Shown here: positions 1 through 8,619 of the stretch, one piece after another
Numbering within the stretch: the first letter of the stretch is position 1
How the letters are laid out: the number at the start of each line of letters is the position of its first letter
NCBI RefSeq assembly: GCF_041956535.1
Contig: NW_027192200.1
Coordinates: 1-28,580 of the forward strand
DNA: 28,580 nucleotides
Reading direction: 5' to 3'
Source of the DNA: Calcarisporiella thermophila CBS 279.70
Lineage: Eukaryota > Calcarisporiellomycota
The notes under the pieces: model-generated
Database searches by the model: none
Told to the model about the DNA's origin: nothing
The model's input: only the letters and a program-made list of their open reading frames with translations
Position numbers and translations under genes: made by a program

Positions 1-95
1 CTAACCTAACCTAACCTAACCTAACCTAACCTAACCTAACCTAACCTAACCTAACCTAACCTAACCTAACCTAACCTAACCTAACCTAACTAACC
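1..95. repeat. Telomere, (CCTAA)n / (TTAGG)n
   Basis: Eighteen perfect tandem copies of the 5-base unit CTAAC fill positions 1-90. One slipped unit (a missing C at 90/91) follows, and the pattern ends at about 95. Read on the other strand this is TTAGG, written with its G-rich strand running out of the window, which is the orientation expected for the left end of a chromosome. The unit is five bases, not the six-base TTAGGG usual in fungi and animals. TTAGG is best known as the arthropod telomere repeat. The sequence directly after it is protein-coding, so this is a true terminus and not a lone repeat contig. Confidence 0.95.
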
Positions 96-97
96 TA

Positions 98-2361
98 TAC
101 CCAAACGTCTACGTGGTTTTTGGTCTTTCCATCCCACTCACTTTACACTTTGCACGACGTCAGATCTTAAGAGAGCTTTTGGAGCTTGCTCCCATCAGCA
201 AAATTCTGTTTTCTAGTGATAGGTGGGTGATTGTATTTATCTCTTTGTGACCGGAATAAATCATAATATGCATTTACTGTTGTACTTGTAGCCATTATTT
301 TCCAGAGAGTTTTTATTTCGGAGCTGTTTGGAGCCGAGGAGCTCTCACAGATGTAAAATACAAATAATTGGCTACGTTAATACTTACTATCTGATAGCTG
401 ATATAATTCGAATATATCCCAGGTCTTAGTCGAATCAATTAACTCGGGAGAACTCACAGAATCTGAAGCTTTCGATGTCGCTCAAGATATTCTTTTCAAT
501 AATGCCAATCGCCTCTATAATTTAGGCTGGAATGCGAACGTTGTTGCTTTGAATCCACCGCCACAATATTCATCAGAGGATATAAAATTGCAGTTGATTC
601 GTAATGGAGTTAAGCATGTAAGACTTATGTGGGTTGATGCAAGGTAAGCATATTAATTATATATTTAATAACGAGTAGGTAAGCAATGAACATTAATCCG
701 ACCATTGTTATTAGTAATATTGCACGTTGCCGTATTATTCCAATCGAAAAGTTCTTCAGCAAAATCCTTCAAAGAGGTGTTGGTATTACTGATGGCCTGA
801 TGGGATCAACAGCAGTATTTGATACCGTGTTTGCTGGTTCAGCAGTCGGTGAAATTCAATATGGTAAATATTTTTATAGAAGTGACACTATTAGATATCA
901 AAATTTTTTTGGTTGAATGTCTTTAGTGCCTGACTTGAGATCGCTCCGCCAGCTTCCCTATCACCCTGCCCATGCTGCTGCAATAGGTGATATGATGAAT
1001 CGGAATGGTACTCCCTACGAACGTTGTCCGCGAGATTTTCTCAAAAGAATGCTCTCTAAACTACACAATGCCCACGGACTAACGCTTAAAGCTGGGTTTG
1101 AGACCGAATTTATCCTCTACTCCAATGAGAACAATGAGATTAAGCCATTGGACTCTACAGTATATTCTGAGGTAGCATCTATGAGAGGAAAATCTGGTGC
1201 CATTATAGATAGAATTGTTGATGCACTGCAGCAGCAGGGGATAGACGTCGAGCAATTTCACTCTGAATCTGCTAATGGTCTGTTCATTAGGATATTTTAA
1301 GCCATTCTAAAATCCTTACCCATGGTTGTCTGTTAGGTCAATTTGAGATAGCTACCAAATATAATGAATGTCTCAAAGCTGTGGACGATCTCGTTTTTAC
1401 TCGACAAACTATTTACGCTGTTGCGGAAAACAATGGGGTTAAAGCTACACTTCTACCCAGGCTCTCTCTTCTTCAAGGTCCTAATCTGCCACCTATCTTT
1501 ATATAACTAATTCTTACCAAAGCCCTTGTTCTATGTATAGCTGGTTCTGCAAGTCATGTGCATCTCTCAATTTGGAAATCTGAGATAAATATGTTTCCCT
1601 CCAAGACCGATTCTCATGGAATATCTACTCTGGGAAAGAGCTTTATGGCTGGAATTCTTGAGCATCTCCCCTCGTTGATGGCGATTACAATGCCTTCTGT
1701 CAACTCATATATGAGGGTAATGCCAAAAAGTCGGTGTGGAGTATATTTGATTTGGGGGATAGAGGTAACAATGTCGATATTAATATGAGTATTTCATTAA
1801 TACTCCATAGATAAATATATTCTTTAGAATCGCGAGGCCCCACTTCGCGTAGCTTCTCCGGAAGGACAGGTTTCTAACTTAGAAATTAAGCCTATTGATG
1901 TAATTGGATAGTTTTTTTACAGCAGCACTATATAATGCTGTCTAAATTATCTATTTTAATTGTGAATTGATCTTAGGGCACAGCAAACCCATATCTCGCC
2001 TTAGGTGCAATTGTAGCTGCTGGTTTAGATGGGATTAAAAATAGTCTTCATCTTCCTCAACCGTTCCAAAGTGTGTATGGCTTAATAGAAACAGTGTTGG
2101 CATTTTGATGGCTTATAAAAACTTTGCACTCTAGTGGATCCCAATGAGCTTTCTGACGCTGAGATGGTTTCACTCGGAATTCGCCCTCTACCCAAAACAC
2201 TCCATGATGCTCTTTACGCACTTGAACAGGACAAATGTATTCAAAATGCAATGGGTGAGATTCTTTCAAACGGGTTTATAACGGTGCGAAAAAAAGAGCT
2301 GGAATTGATGGAGGCTAAGAAGCCCGAGGAACAACTGAAAATATATTATACAAGGTACTGA
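98..2361 (+). CDS. FluG-like amidohydrolase / glutamine-synthetase fusion, 5'-truncated at the telomere
   Basis: Ten exons can be joined in one frame: 98-222, 292-352, 423-643, 715-863, 927-1277, 1337-1477, 1541-1764, 1828-1899, 1977-2070 and 2135-2361. All nine introns (59-77 bp) have GT-AG ends, and the joined reading has 554 codons with no internal stop and a TGA at 2359. The first three exons encode the C-terminal end of an amidohydrolase domain (YPNVYVVFGLSIP, LLELAPISKILFSSD, HYFPESFYFGAVW, SGELTESEAFDVAQ). The rest is a type-I-like glutamine synthetase domain: an N-terminal part (CRIIP, GITDG), then AGFETEF, ESANGQFEI, SHVHLS, VNSYMRV, ENREAPLR, and EIKPIDGTANPYLAL. In FluG/nodulin-like proteins these two domains are fused. 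Here everything before YPNVY is missing, because the telomere starts there, so promoter, start codon and most of the amidohydrolase are lost. The usual GSG before HVH reads GSAS. The exact donor at 2070 is the least certain junction. It may be untranscribed or expressed only as a GS-like fragment. Confidence 0.88.
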
Positions 2362-2728
2362 CATGGAGTGGTGGAGTTAATGTTGAACATCTTTTATTTT
2401 TTCCAATTACTATCAATGCCAAAATTGTAGACACTGAATTGATACCTTAGTGTTTCCAAATCAATATTTCAAGTATGTTATAATCAAAACTATAATGCTA
2501 ACACAATTGTTTTATATCCTTTCAAGCTTTAAATAAAAATGGGAAATTGGGACGCTAAAGACTTTAAAAATCAAAATAGCTTTTGTTACATCGTCCAAGT
2601 ACGCCTGCTATTTTTGTAAATTGTATCCTTTTTACACATTTATTTACTACATTACGATCTGCTAGGGTTTATAAGTAGGGTTTAAACTACTCTTCTATTC
2701 TTCTAGATAATTTACGAGAACTTTGTAA
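2362..2728. other. AT-rich spacer, no gene seen
   Basis: AT-rich sequence between the FluG-like gene and a transposase fossil. No open frame with recognisable similarity was found. It should hold the 3' end signals of the FluG-like gene. Confidence 0.6.
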
Positions 2729-3055
2729 ATGAAACCACTCTCCGACTTAGGCCGTGCCACGCTTCTCCAGCATTCCAGAGAAGGCAAGTCAGGTTATTAA
2801 ATTGCAGAAATTTTAAACACTCATTATACAACAGCGGCTAAGATACTTAGACAAGATGCAGCACGATGCTCTGATCTCAAACGGCCACCAGCTGGTCGAC
2901 CTCGCATCTTGAGTCAGAGATAGGATAAAAAACTTGTAATGCGCTAACACACCCCTTGATATATTTCGAAGAAATGCTATAGCATAGTTGGCTTCCTTTC
3001 GACAAGCTGTGCAGTCTTTTAATCCTATCCTTCTCGCGTGTTGGATATTAGTCAT
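2729..3055 (+). pseudogene. Decayed Tc1/mariner-type transposase, N-terminal HTH part
   Basis: Reading from ATG at 2729 in a single frame gives a helix-turn-helix transposase N-terminus: PLSDLGRATLLQHSREGKS, then IAEILNTHYTTAAKILRQDA, then GRPRILSQR and DKKLVMR. The GRPR followed by a Leu-Ser-x-Arg stretch is the usual linker between the two HTH halves in Tc1-like transposases. The frame is interrupted by stops at 2798, 2921, 2945, 2957 and 3020. At least three of these sit where the family has Gln or Arg, so each is one C-to-T change away from a sense codon (CAA, CAG, CGA). The catalytic DDE domain is not present downstream; GC-richer unrelated sequence takes over from about 3115. A dead, truncated copy. 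Confidence 0.65.
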
Positions 3056-3219
3056 TAGATTGGCTGAATTGGAATCCTATTTGATTTGATACGCGTGTTA
3101 ACGATTACAAACGAGGTCATTGCGCCCTCTTACACACCCTGCATTTCACATGGTAGCGCAGGATATTGGTGCAAGGGGCCCTGCGTCAGTAATTAATCCA
3201 TGGAACCGCCTCCGATCTT

Positions 3220-3915
3220 CTAGCGGCTATCGCCATTACCGGAGCGCAAGAGACGAACCCTTTGCCTATGGGCCCAGTCCAGCCCATGCGCCATCAGCAA
3301 GAAATACAACCACAATCCCGCCGACCTTGCCCATCCTCCAGCGCACTCGTAGTTCATAAGGGGCGGATATGGGTTTTCCCTGATCAGTCCACTTTTGGCG
3401 CCCAAATGTATAGACATGCTATACGCCATTAATAGGAGGGTTCCACGAATTCCGTGGGGCCGCAGCCGAAACCGCCCCCGCCCTAGGACTACCTCCACCA
3501 TCGCAAACAATCCGCCCAGCAAGTGCATGGAGATGGTGGTGAACAACTGCGGACGGGTTTTTTCGCCCAACCTGCTTATGGATGGAAAGAAAGGCCAGTA
3601 GACAAGAAGGACAAACACGTTCATAGCAATTGCATACGGGTATAACCGGAGAGCGAACGCGTCCAGGGAAGGATTACTCTTTGGATGAATTGCAGTCAAA
3701 AAAGTGCTTGCCGAGAGGTACACGAGCAGGGCGACGTAGGACAACCGGGTGAAGTGCACCCACCAAAGGCCGTCCTGCCAATCGACGCGCAGGGAGACCG
3801 TCGTCGCTGCGTAGCTGTGCATAAGAAAGTAGCCCCTGATTAGGAGCAGTTTCTTTGTCGAAACGAGGGGGGATGTCGCAATAGTTCGAGTCATGCTGCG
3901 CTGGGACCAGTACAC
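3220..3915 (-). CDS. AIG1/FAR-17a-like multi-pass membrane protein
   Basis: A 231-residue open frame without introns. Hydrophobic stretches suggest six membrane segments, roughly at residues 27-45, 52-74, 90-111, 122-145, 153-172 and 198-216. The pattern W-W-x-x-F-T (Thr56) before a membrane helix and S-M-H (His131) inside the third or fourth one resembles the AIG1/ADTRP family (FAR-17a/AIG1-like, UPF0641 in yeasts). Members of that family use a membrane-embedded Thr and His to hydrolyse fatty acid esters of hydroxy fatty acids. Length fits the family (about 210-260). Translation could also start at Met8. The gene lies in a stretch clearly richer in GC than its flanks. The family call is from motif spacing and topology only, so another small integral membrane family remains possible. 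Confidence 0.55.
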   Translation of the reverse strand: MYWSQRSMTRTIATSPLVSTKKLLLIRGYFLMHSYAATTVSLRVDWQDGLWWVHFTRLSYVALLVYLSASTFLTAIHPKSNPSLDAFALRLYPYAIAMNVFVLLVYWPFFPSISRLGEKTRPQLFTTISMHLLGGLFAMVEVVLGRGRFRLRPHGIRGTLLLMAYSMSIHLGAKSGLIRENPYPPLMNYECAGGWARSAGLWLYFLLMAHGLDWAHRQRVRLLRSGNGDSR

Positions 3916-4429
3916 AACTTCAGCAGCTCTTTCTGGATTTTCTGTTTTTCCCGTCAGATATACGAGTATGCAAAAGGAGGAGCAATAGGCTTGCCGCTTG
4001 TGTTTCTACAGCCGTGGCGTCTTGGAAACTAGCTATACCAAATGGGAAATTCTATAGTCAGACAATGTAACTAGACCAAGCCATCATCTCCCTTTCTTAG
4101 GTCAAAGGATAAATTTAATACAAGTAATTATGGGTAACCCTCCGTATATATATTTTAATTGAACTTTCACTGCAATAAGGATATTTTAGTTCTTGTGAAT
4201 CGAGTTGTGATTACTACACATACTATAATCTACACTTAATGTATCACAAGCATTTTCAAGGATGCAAGAGAAATAAGTGTTATAAGAAAAAAAAATTCCA
4301 CAATAACCCTAATATCTTTGTGGGGCAGAGTGGAATAAATATCATAATATTATTAACTGCATGTTTATAATTTTTTGGGATTTCAAGAATTAGAACTTAC
4401 AACTGTCGTTGAACTGTTAAAATTATAAT
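3916..4429. other. AT-rich spacer, no gene seen
   Basis: Lies upstream of the membrane-protein gene (on the minus strand) and downstream of the BP74-like gene. Composition turns AT-rich from about 4080. No convincing coding frame, RNA gene or repeat was found. Confidence 0.5.
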
Positions 4430-4825
4430 TTAAACAGGAACTTCTCGAATTAAACGTGAACTCCATGGACACCAATGATTCCCAGGTAAGAAAGCACCGC
4501 CTACTTCATCAAGATGGTCTTCTACATAGCGAATATGAGCATCGCATACCTCAATTGCTGACTTGAAAAAACTAATTGAATTAGGCTCAAGGTGGAATGA
4601 CCAATCGCGATTGTATGATGCGGTAGATTTCACTATTTTTCCCATCACATGAGTATTGTCTTTTTCGTGGCCGCTCAAAATCGCTCTTGCTTGCTGAATT
4701 TTGGCGGGATCCACCAATTGGAAAATAAATTTTTCGGAACCTGGAGGATAATCAAATGCGAAATTCGCAGATTCTGCAAAGACAAATGCGAACAATGCTA
4801 AAAGTAAAAGAGTAAATCTATACAT
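4430..4825 (-). CDS. Secreted BP74 N-terminal-domain-like protein
   Basis: 131 residues, no intron. An N-terminal signal peptide is clear (MYRFTLLLLALFAFVFAES, likely cut near residue 17-20). The mature part begins with an aromatic-rich strand and carries the blocks FIFQLVDPAKIQQARAILSG, HVMGKIVKS, WSFHLEPNSISFF, EVCDAHIRYVEDHLDEVGG and FLPGNHWCPWSSRL. This series matches my recollection of the BP74 N-terminal domain, known from a Dictyostelium protein and found as short secreted single-domain proteins in fungi and bacteria. Its biochemical role is not known to me. Only two cysteines occur in the mature part (VCDA and WCPW), so one disulfide is possible. The domain is complete up to the final REV block, so the gene appears intact. 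Confidence 0.7.
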   Translation of the reverse strand: MYRFTLLLLALFAFVFAESANFAFDYPPGSEKFIFQLVDPAKIQQARAILSGHEKDNTHVMGKIVKSTASYNRDWSFHLEPNSISFFKSAIEVCDAHIRYVEDHLDEVGGAFLPGNHWCPWSSRLIREVPV

Positions 4826-5130
4826 TTTATAAAGTATATATTTTTTCAGTCAATTCAATGCATTAACGAAAATTAATATTATTGAAAAAAGAGAAATATT
4901 AAATTTCTTGGAAAAAGAATTCTTTATAATGTGAAAATATCATTTTCAATAGAGTAAGAATTGCTCAAACAGGCACTTGAATTTTAAAAATGGTTTGAAA
5001 TACCCTTGTAATTATCGAATACTGGATATTTGTTTTGTTTTATATTGATATGTAATTTGAACCAAAAATTATCTGATATTGTGATACCTAATCATCGTGC
5101 ATTTATTTATTGCTCTGTTTGGTAAATAAT
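4826..5130. other. AT-rich spacer, no gene seen
   Basis: Upstream region of the secreted BP74-like gene on the minus strand. Very AT-rich; TATA-like runs lie within 30 bp of the start codon, too close to be called a core promoter with confidence. No other feature seen. Confidence 0.5.
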
Positions 5131-5196
5131 ATTAGCCTTTACTAGTTCGGCCAATGCCCTTTAGGCATCATGCCAAAGTTGCATTTGCTGGATGGT
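5131..5196 (-). repeat. Orphan copy of the recombinase element 3' end (copy A)
   Basis: These 66 bp match 5474-5539 with four mismatches (about 94 percent), in the same orientation. In minus-strand reading it still encodes the last residues of the recombinase (DTIQQMQLWHDA and a stop). Similarity stops abruptly at both ends. The neighbouring copy belongs to the longer element at 5474-6866. Two of the four differences are C-to-T and one G-to-A in copy A, consistent with older decay. Confidence 0.85.
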
Positions 5197-5473
5197 ATCG
5201 GCTCTTTCGGAGCCCAAATCGTGCTTTATTCGTAATAAAGTATGGGAAAATTCGAAAAATAACTAGACAAAATGCCATTGGAATTGAATGTCTTCAAACT
5301 GATTTTGATGTAAACTAAAACAATGTATGGAAAAAGTAAACATATAAATTGGGTTGCTACTCTTTATCCTTCTCCTCAGCTTTAAGAAGCTTTCCGAAAT
5401 CCGGCCTCCCTAATGAAGGGGTGTGGCGGGTGGGCATCCAGCTTCATTTCCCTTGGGCCCTCGCCCCGAGGGA
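5197..5473. other. Sequence between the two element-end copies, with short hairpins
   Basis: No coding frame. Small inverted repeats are visible: GGCTC/GAGCC at 5200-5214, and CCCTCG/CGAGGG with a 3-base loop at 5458-5472, directly next to copy B. Composition changes from AT-rich to GC-rich at about 5370. The hairpin next to copy B could be a structural end of the mobile element or an RNA 3' structure; this is inference. Confidence 0.4.
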
Positions 5474-5539
5474 ATTAGCCTTCACTAGTTCGGCCAATGC
5501 CCTTTAGGCATCGTGCCCAAGTTGCATTCGCTGGATGGT
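5474..5539 (-). repeat. Recombinase element 3' end (copy B)
   Basis: Partner of the 66-bp repeat at 5131-5196. It covers the last dozen codons and about 30 bp after the stop of the tyrosine recombinase. Both copies begin at the same base (ATTAGCC...), which may mark the real element boundary. Confidence 0.85.
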
Positions 5540-6830
5540 GTTTCGTCGCAAAGGTATACCCTCCGGAACGTTAACCATTTCGACTCGGTGATAAAATTGT
5601 TCGAAGATTGTTGCCGAAGTCCAGTTAGCTGCTTTAAGAATTCTATCTAAGGGTACCCTTTGCTGCAATGCATGAGAGGATGAGGTGCTTCTAGTCGAAT
5701 GGGCTGTTGCTAAGATGTTAGCTTCCGCTAAGATGTCTGTTATCCACCTCGCTATTGTGTCTCCCGATGCTGGCGTTGGTGGTCTCCTCGTCGTAATGAA
5801 AAAGGTAGGGAACTCGTCGTAACCTGGAGCAGCATTCCTAGCGCGTTCAATGTATAGATGAGTTGCTCTAATTGGGCATAGCTCTGGATCTTCCGTCATC
5901 GCCCATAGTCGGATTTTTTTTATCCATTCCTTCCTTGGGTTTGATGGCCGTCAGCTGCATACCCGTCAGTCCGTTGTCGTCATCCCGGGTGAATTGGACT
6001 TTACTCGGTGGTATTCTTGCTAAATCAGATCTCGGCCTCCAGATGGTTGTTAAAGCAAGCAGCAGGGCCACTTTTTGCCCTAGTCGTGGTAGCGGTGTAT
6101 CAATGGTCGATGGGATAAGTGTCAGTTTCTCAATCGCTTTTTGAACATTCCAAAATGGGGTCTTCTCCTTAAAGTGTCGAGTGTTATCTCTAGCTCCTCT
6201 GATGACTCTTTGGATCACCTGTTGGTCCGCCAGGGGGGTTCTATTTGGATGCAATATTTGCCAAGTGCGGGATATTCCCGTCTTATAAACCTGTAGTGAT
6301 GTAAAATGATGCGTTTCACTCATTGCTGCTAGGTATTCTGTGGCCGTGGCCAAATCATAGCTGCATGGATCTCTACCGTTCTTTGCGCACCAAGTAATGT
6401 ATTTCTTCCACGCCGATGCATAATGCTTCCCAGTAGTTGTCCTTTCTGTCTTTGTGATGAGTTCGATAGCTTTCTCTGGAAACCCCTGTGTCTGGAGGGC
6501 ACTCCTGATAATTTCCAGGCGATTACCTGTGCTGGGTGCCTCGGGAGTGTTGTTGGTGACGACAGTTGTTGCATGTTGAGAATTATTGGAGAATCGACGG
6601 TCATTTCCAGGGCCTGCGCTATCCAAGGCTGGGTCGTCTAGTTCGGCGTAATTACTTCTATCTCCTCTATTCGTCTCATCGAGATTGCTCGGAGTAGTCT
6701 TGGGAGCATTATCCAGGGTGGGTTCGCGTAGGCTCCTCTCGACGGCCAACTGCGTTTGTTGCCTAAGCTGGGCTTGCTCTGAGGTCGTGTTCTGTGTGCT
6801 TGGTTGAACAATGCTGCTGCTCTTAGTCAT
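5504..6830 (-). pseudogene. Tyrosine recombinase of a DIRS/Ngaro- or Crypton-like element, frameshifted
   Basis: Two overlapping minus-strand frames (6866-5868 and 5899-5504) together make one tyrosine recombinase of about 450 residues. I take Met at 6830 as start; an upstream Met at 6866 is possible. The first frame has a polar, low-complexity N-terminus, a SAM-like core-binding domain (SAWKKYITWC, SLQVYKTGISRTW) and the first catalytic Arg block (LLLALTTIWRPRSDLARI), followed by the beta-hairpin Lys (AIKPKEG). The second frame carries HSTR (His67, Arg70), Trp93 and the nucleophile in FYHR (Tyr103). All R-K-H-R-W-Y residues are thus present. Frames meet in a run of eight A (coding strand, about 5917-5924); seven would restore phase. 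No reverse transcriptase or RNase H is seen nearby, so this is either a Crypton-like or solo-recombinase copy or a fragment of a DIRS/Ngaro retroelement. Confidence 0.8.
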
Positions 6831-6985
6831 GAATTCTATCAACGCAGGATAGGTGCAGATCCACACCCTTTTCTTACAATGAAAGCACTTTAATGATTTA
6901 TTAACTTCTTATGAAGCTACAATAATTTGCAAGAACTACAAGCTCGTAGTATTTAAAGTCAATTTTGTCCACACTTTTATATCTT

Positions 6986-7948
6986 TCAAAGTTTTGATTT
7001 ATTCTCCATATAATCGGCAAGTCGAGGAAAAAGAACCTTAGCATTACTAATGTTGACACTTTCAAGGGTATGGGAGTTCACCCATTCTCCGGAGGTGTCT
7101 AAATTATTGTTAAAATATGCGCCCGGAGCTGTTGGCACAAATGGCCAATCACTTCCATAAAGCACGTGTCCGGGTTTGGCAAATGCTAATAGAGAAGGCA
7201 GAGCGGTAGGACTTGCTGAAATAGCTGTATCGAAGTAGAAGCGTTTCATATCCGAAAGAATATCATCCACCGTACGAGATGGATCCAACAGCAATGTGGA
7301 CATGGCAAGCCGATGAGCAGCGTAGGGCAGGAAACCACCAGCATGCGATAAAATCACTTTCATTCGAGTGTACTTTCGCATTACTCCATTCAGCACCATA
7401 TGAAAAGCAGTACGCGTAGTATCGAATGGAAAATCCACAATTGGAGCGGGTATGCCTTGGATCTTGGGCAGTTTCGATTCGGTTGGGTGTATAAAGACAA
7501 CAGCACTCCTTGAATCGAGCACTTTCCACAATGGTTCAAAGTTCGGATCACCCAGATAACGACCTTGTGCATTTGACATGAGCACCACACCATCTCCACT
7601 TAGCACATCAAGAGCATATATCGCCTCTGCAACTGATCCTTCCACATCTGGTAATGGGATGCTTGCAAAATGACCGAAACGCGAAGGGTGTTCTTTAACC
7701 AATTGAGCACCGTATTCATTGACCTGGCGCACTAGTTTACGCGCTTCGGCATCATCCCCAAGGTGTACGCCAGGTGCACTAACTGAAACTATTCCTGTAG
7801 CAATATTCTGCTCGTTCATCATTTCTATCGCACTCTCTTTATCCCAAGGTGGGATAGGCCAACCCCCAGAGTCCAAGTTACGATCATTCATTATATCACA
7901 ATAAAATGGCGGAATCACATGTTGATGCACATCGATACGTGATGCCAT
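6986..7948 (-). CDS. ACMSD-family amidohydrolase (metal-dependent decarboxylase type)
   Basis: 320 residues, one exon, complete from ATG to stop. It is a TIM-barrel amidohydrolase of the amidohydrolase-2/ACMSD group, which includes alpha-amino-beta-carboxymuconate-semialdehyde decarboxylase, gamma-resorcylate and 6-methylsalicylate decarboxylases. The metal and catalytic ligands are all in place: His8 and His10 (VHQH), His154 (FIHP), His202 (LSHAGG) and Asp267 (GSDWPF). Length is usual for the group. The likely chemistry is non-oxidative decarboxylation (or hydrolysis) of an aromatic or cyclic acid; substrate cannot be read from sequence. No signal peptide, so cytosolic. Lack of introns contrasts with the multi-intron FluG-like gene and would fit acquisition from bacteria, but short fungal genes can also be intronless. 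It sits between a recombinase element and transposon debris with no obvious partner gene. Confidence 0.85.
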   Translation of the reverse strand: MASRIDVHQHVIPPFYCDIMNDRNLDSGGWPIPPWDKESAIEMMNEQNIATGIVSVSAPGVHLGDDAEARKLVRQVNEYGAQLVKEHPSRFGHFASIPLPDVEGSVAEAIYALDVLSGDGVVLMSNAQGRYLGDPNFEPLWKVLDSRSAVVFIHPTESKLPKIQGIPAPIVDFPFDTTRTAFHMVLNGVMRKYTRMKVILSHAGGFLPYAAHRLAMSTLLLDPSRTVDDILSDMKRFYFDTAISASPTALPSLLAFAKPGHVLYGSDWPFVPTAPGAYFNNNLDTSGEWVNSHTLESVNISNAKVLFPRLADYMENKSKL

Positions 7949-8619
7949 TTTGATGATGATTGATTTCCTATTTGCGATCGAAAAAAATCATATAAATCTA
8001 ATTACGTTTCTTCTACAATAATACTAGGGAACGATTATTTGATTACTATATTCAATTTATTGCTGAACAGTAATAATTTCAATTTCGGGTAGCGGATCGT
8101 CGTTCGTAATACTCAGACCGAGAATATAAAGGTTGAATGCGCATTTTATAAATTGTAGGGACTTTTTATAGAATCACAGTAAGTGCTTGACCAATTTCTG
8201 TTTCGGGCTAACGGCTAAATACGCGTAAGATATCAAACACAAACTTGAGGCGTTAAATAGGGCTTCCACCCTTGGAAATATAATGCTTAAAAGTTTATGC
8301 TTTAAACACCCGAGAATCGTTGCCCGGCTCTATATCATTTTCGCTTTACAGGCCAAAAAATCCATAACAACAAATTGATACCATTTTTTAAAACCTTAAT
8401 ATTCCAATAACTACTTTTAGGAGAATGGTGAAAATGTGTCGAGACAAAACTGCAACCTCTACACGATTTCCAGAGATATATGCTACCCCTTCTTAAAGTA
8501 AAAAATTACGCTCACCGATGTACTTATAATTCAAAAAACAGCATAAGATAGCAATGCGCTTTTTTCAAATTCGACTATATTTTATAAACTGTATTTTTAT
8601 AAATTTATTAACTTGAACT
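7949..8619. other. AT-rich spacer, no gene seen
   Basis: Upstream of the amidohydrolase gene on the minus strand. No start-to-stop frame of interest, no repeat and no RNA gene recognised. A possible TATA-like string occurs near 8142-8155 but is about 200 bp from the start codon. Confidence 0.45.

Noticed and set aside
917-1300. Stand-alone gene starting at 917 (MSLVPDLRSL)
   Set aside because: It is an exon of the FluG-like gene; the first bases are the end of an intron (acceptor at 926) and the last are intron sequence after 1277.
98-2361. Reading the FluG-like region as a heavily frameshifted pseudogene
   Set aside because: Every apparent frameshift coincides with a GT-AG intron of 59-77 bp that restores both frame and family motifs.
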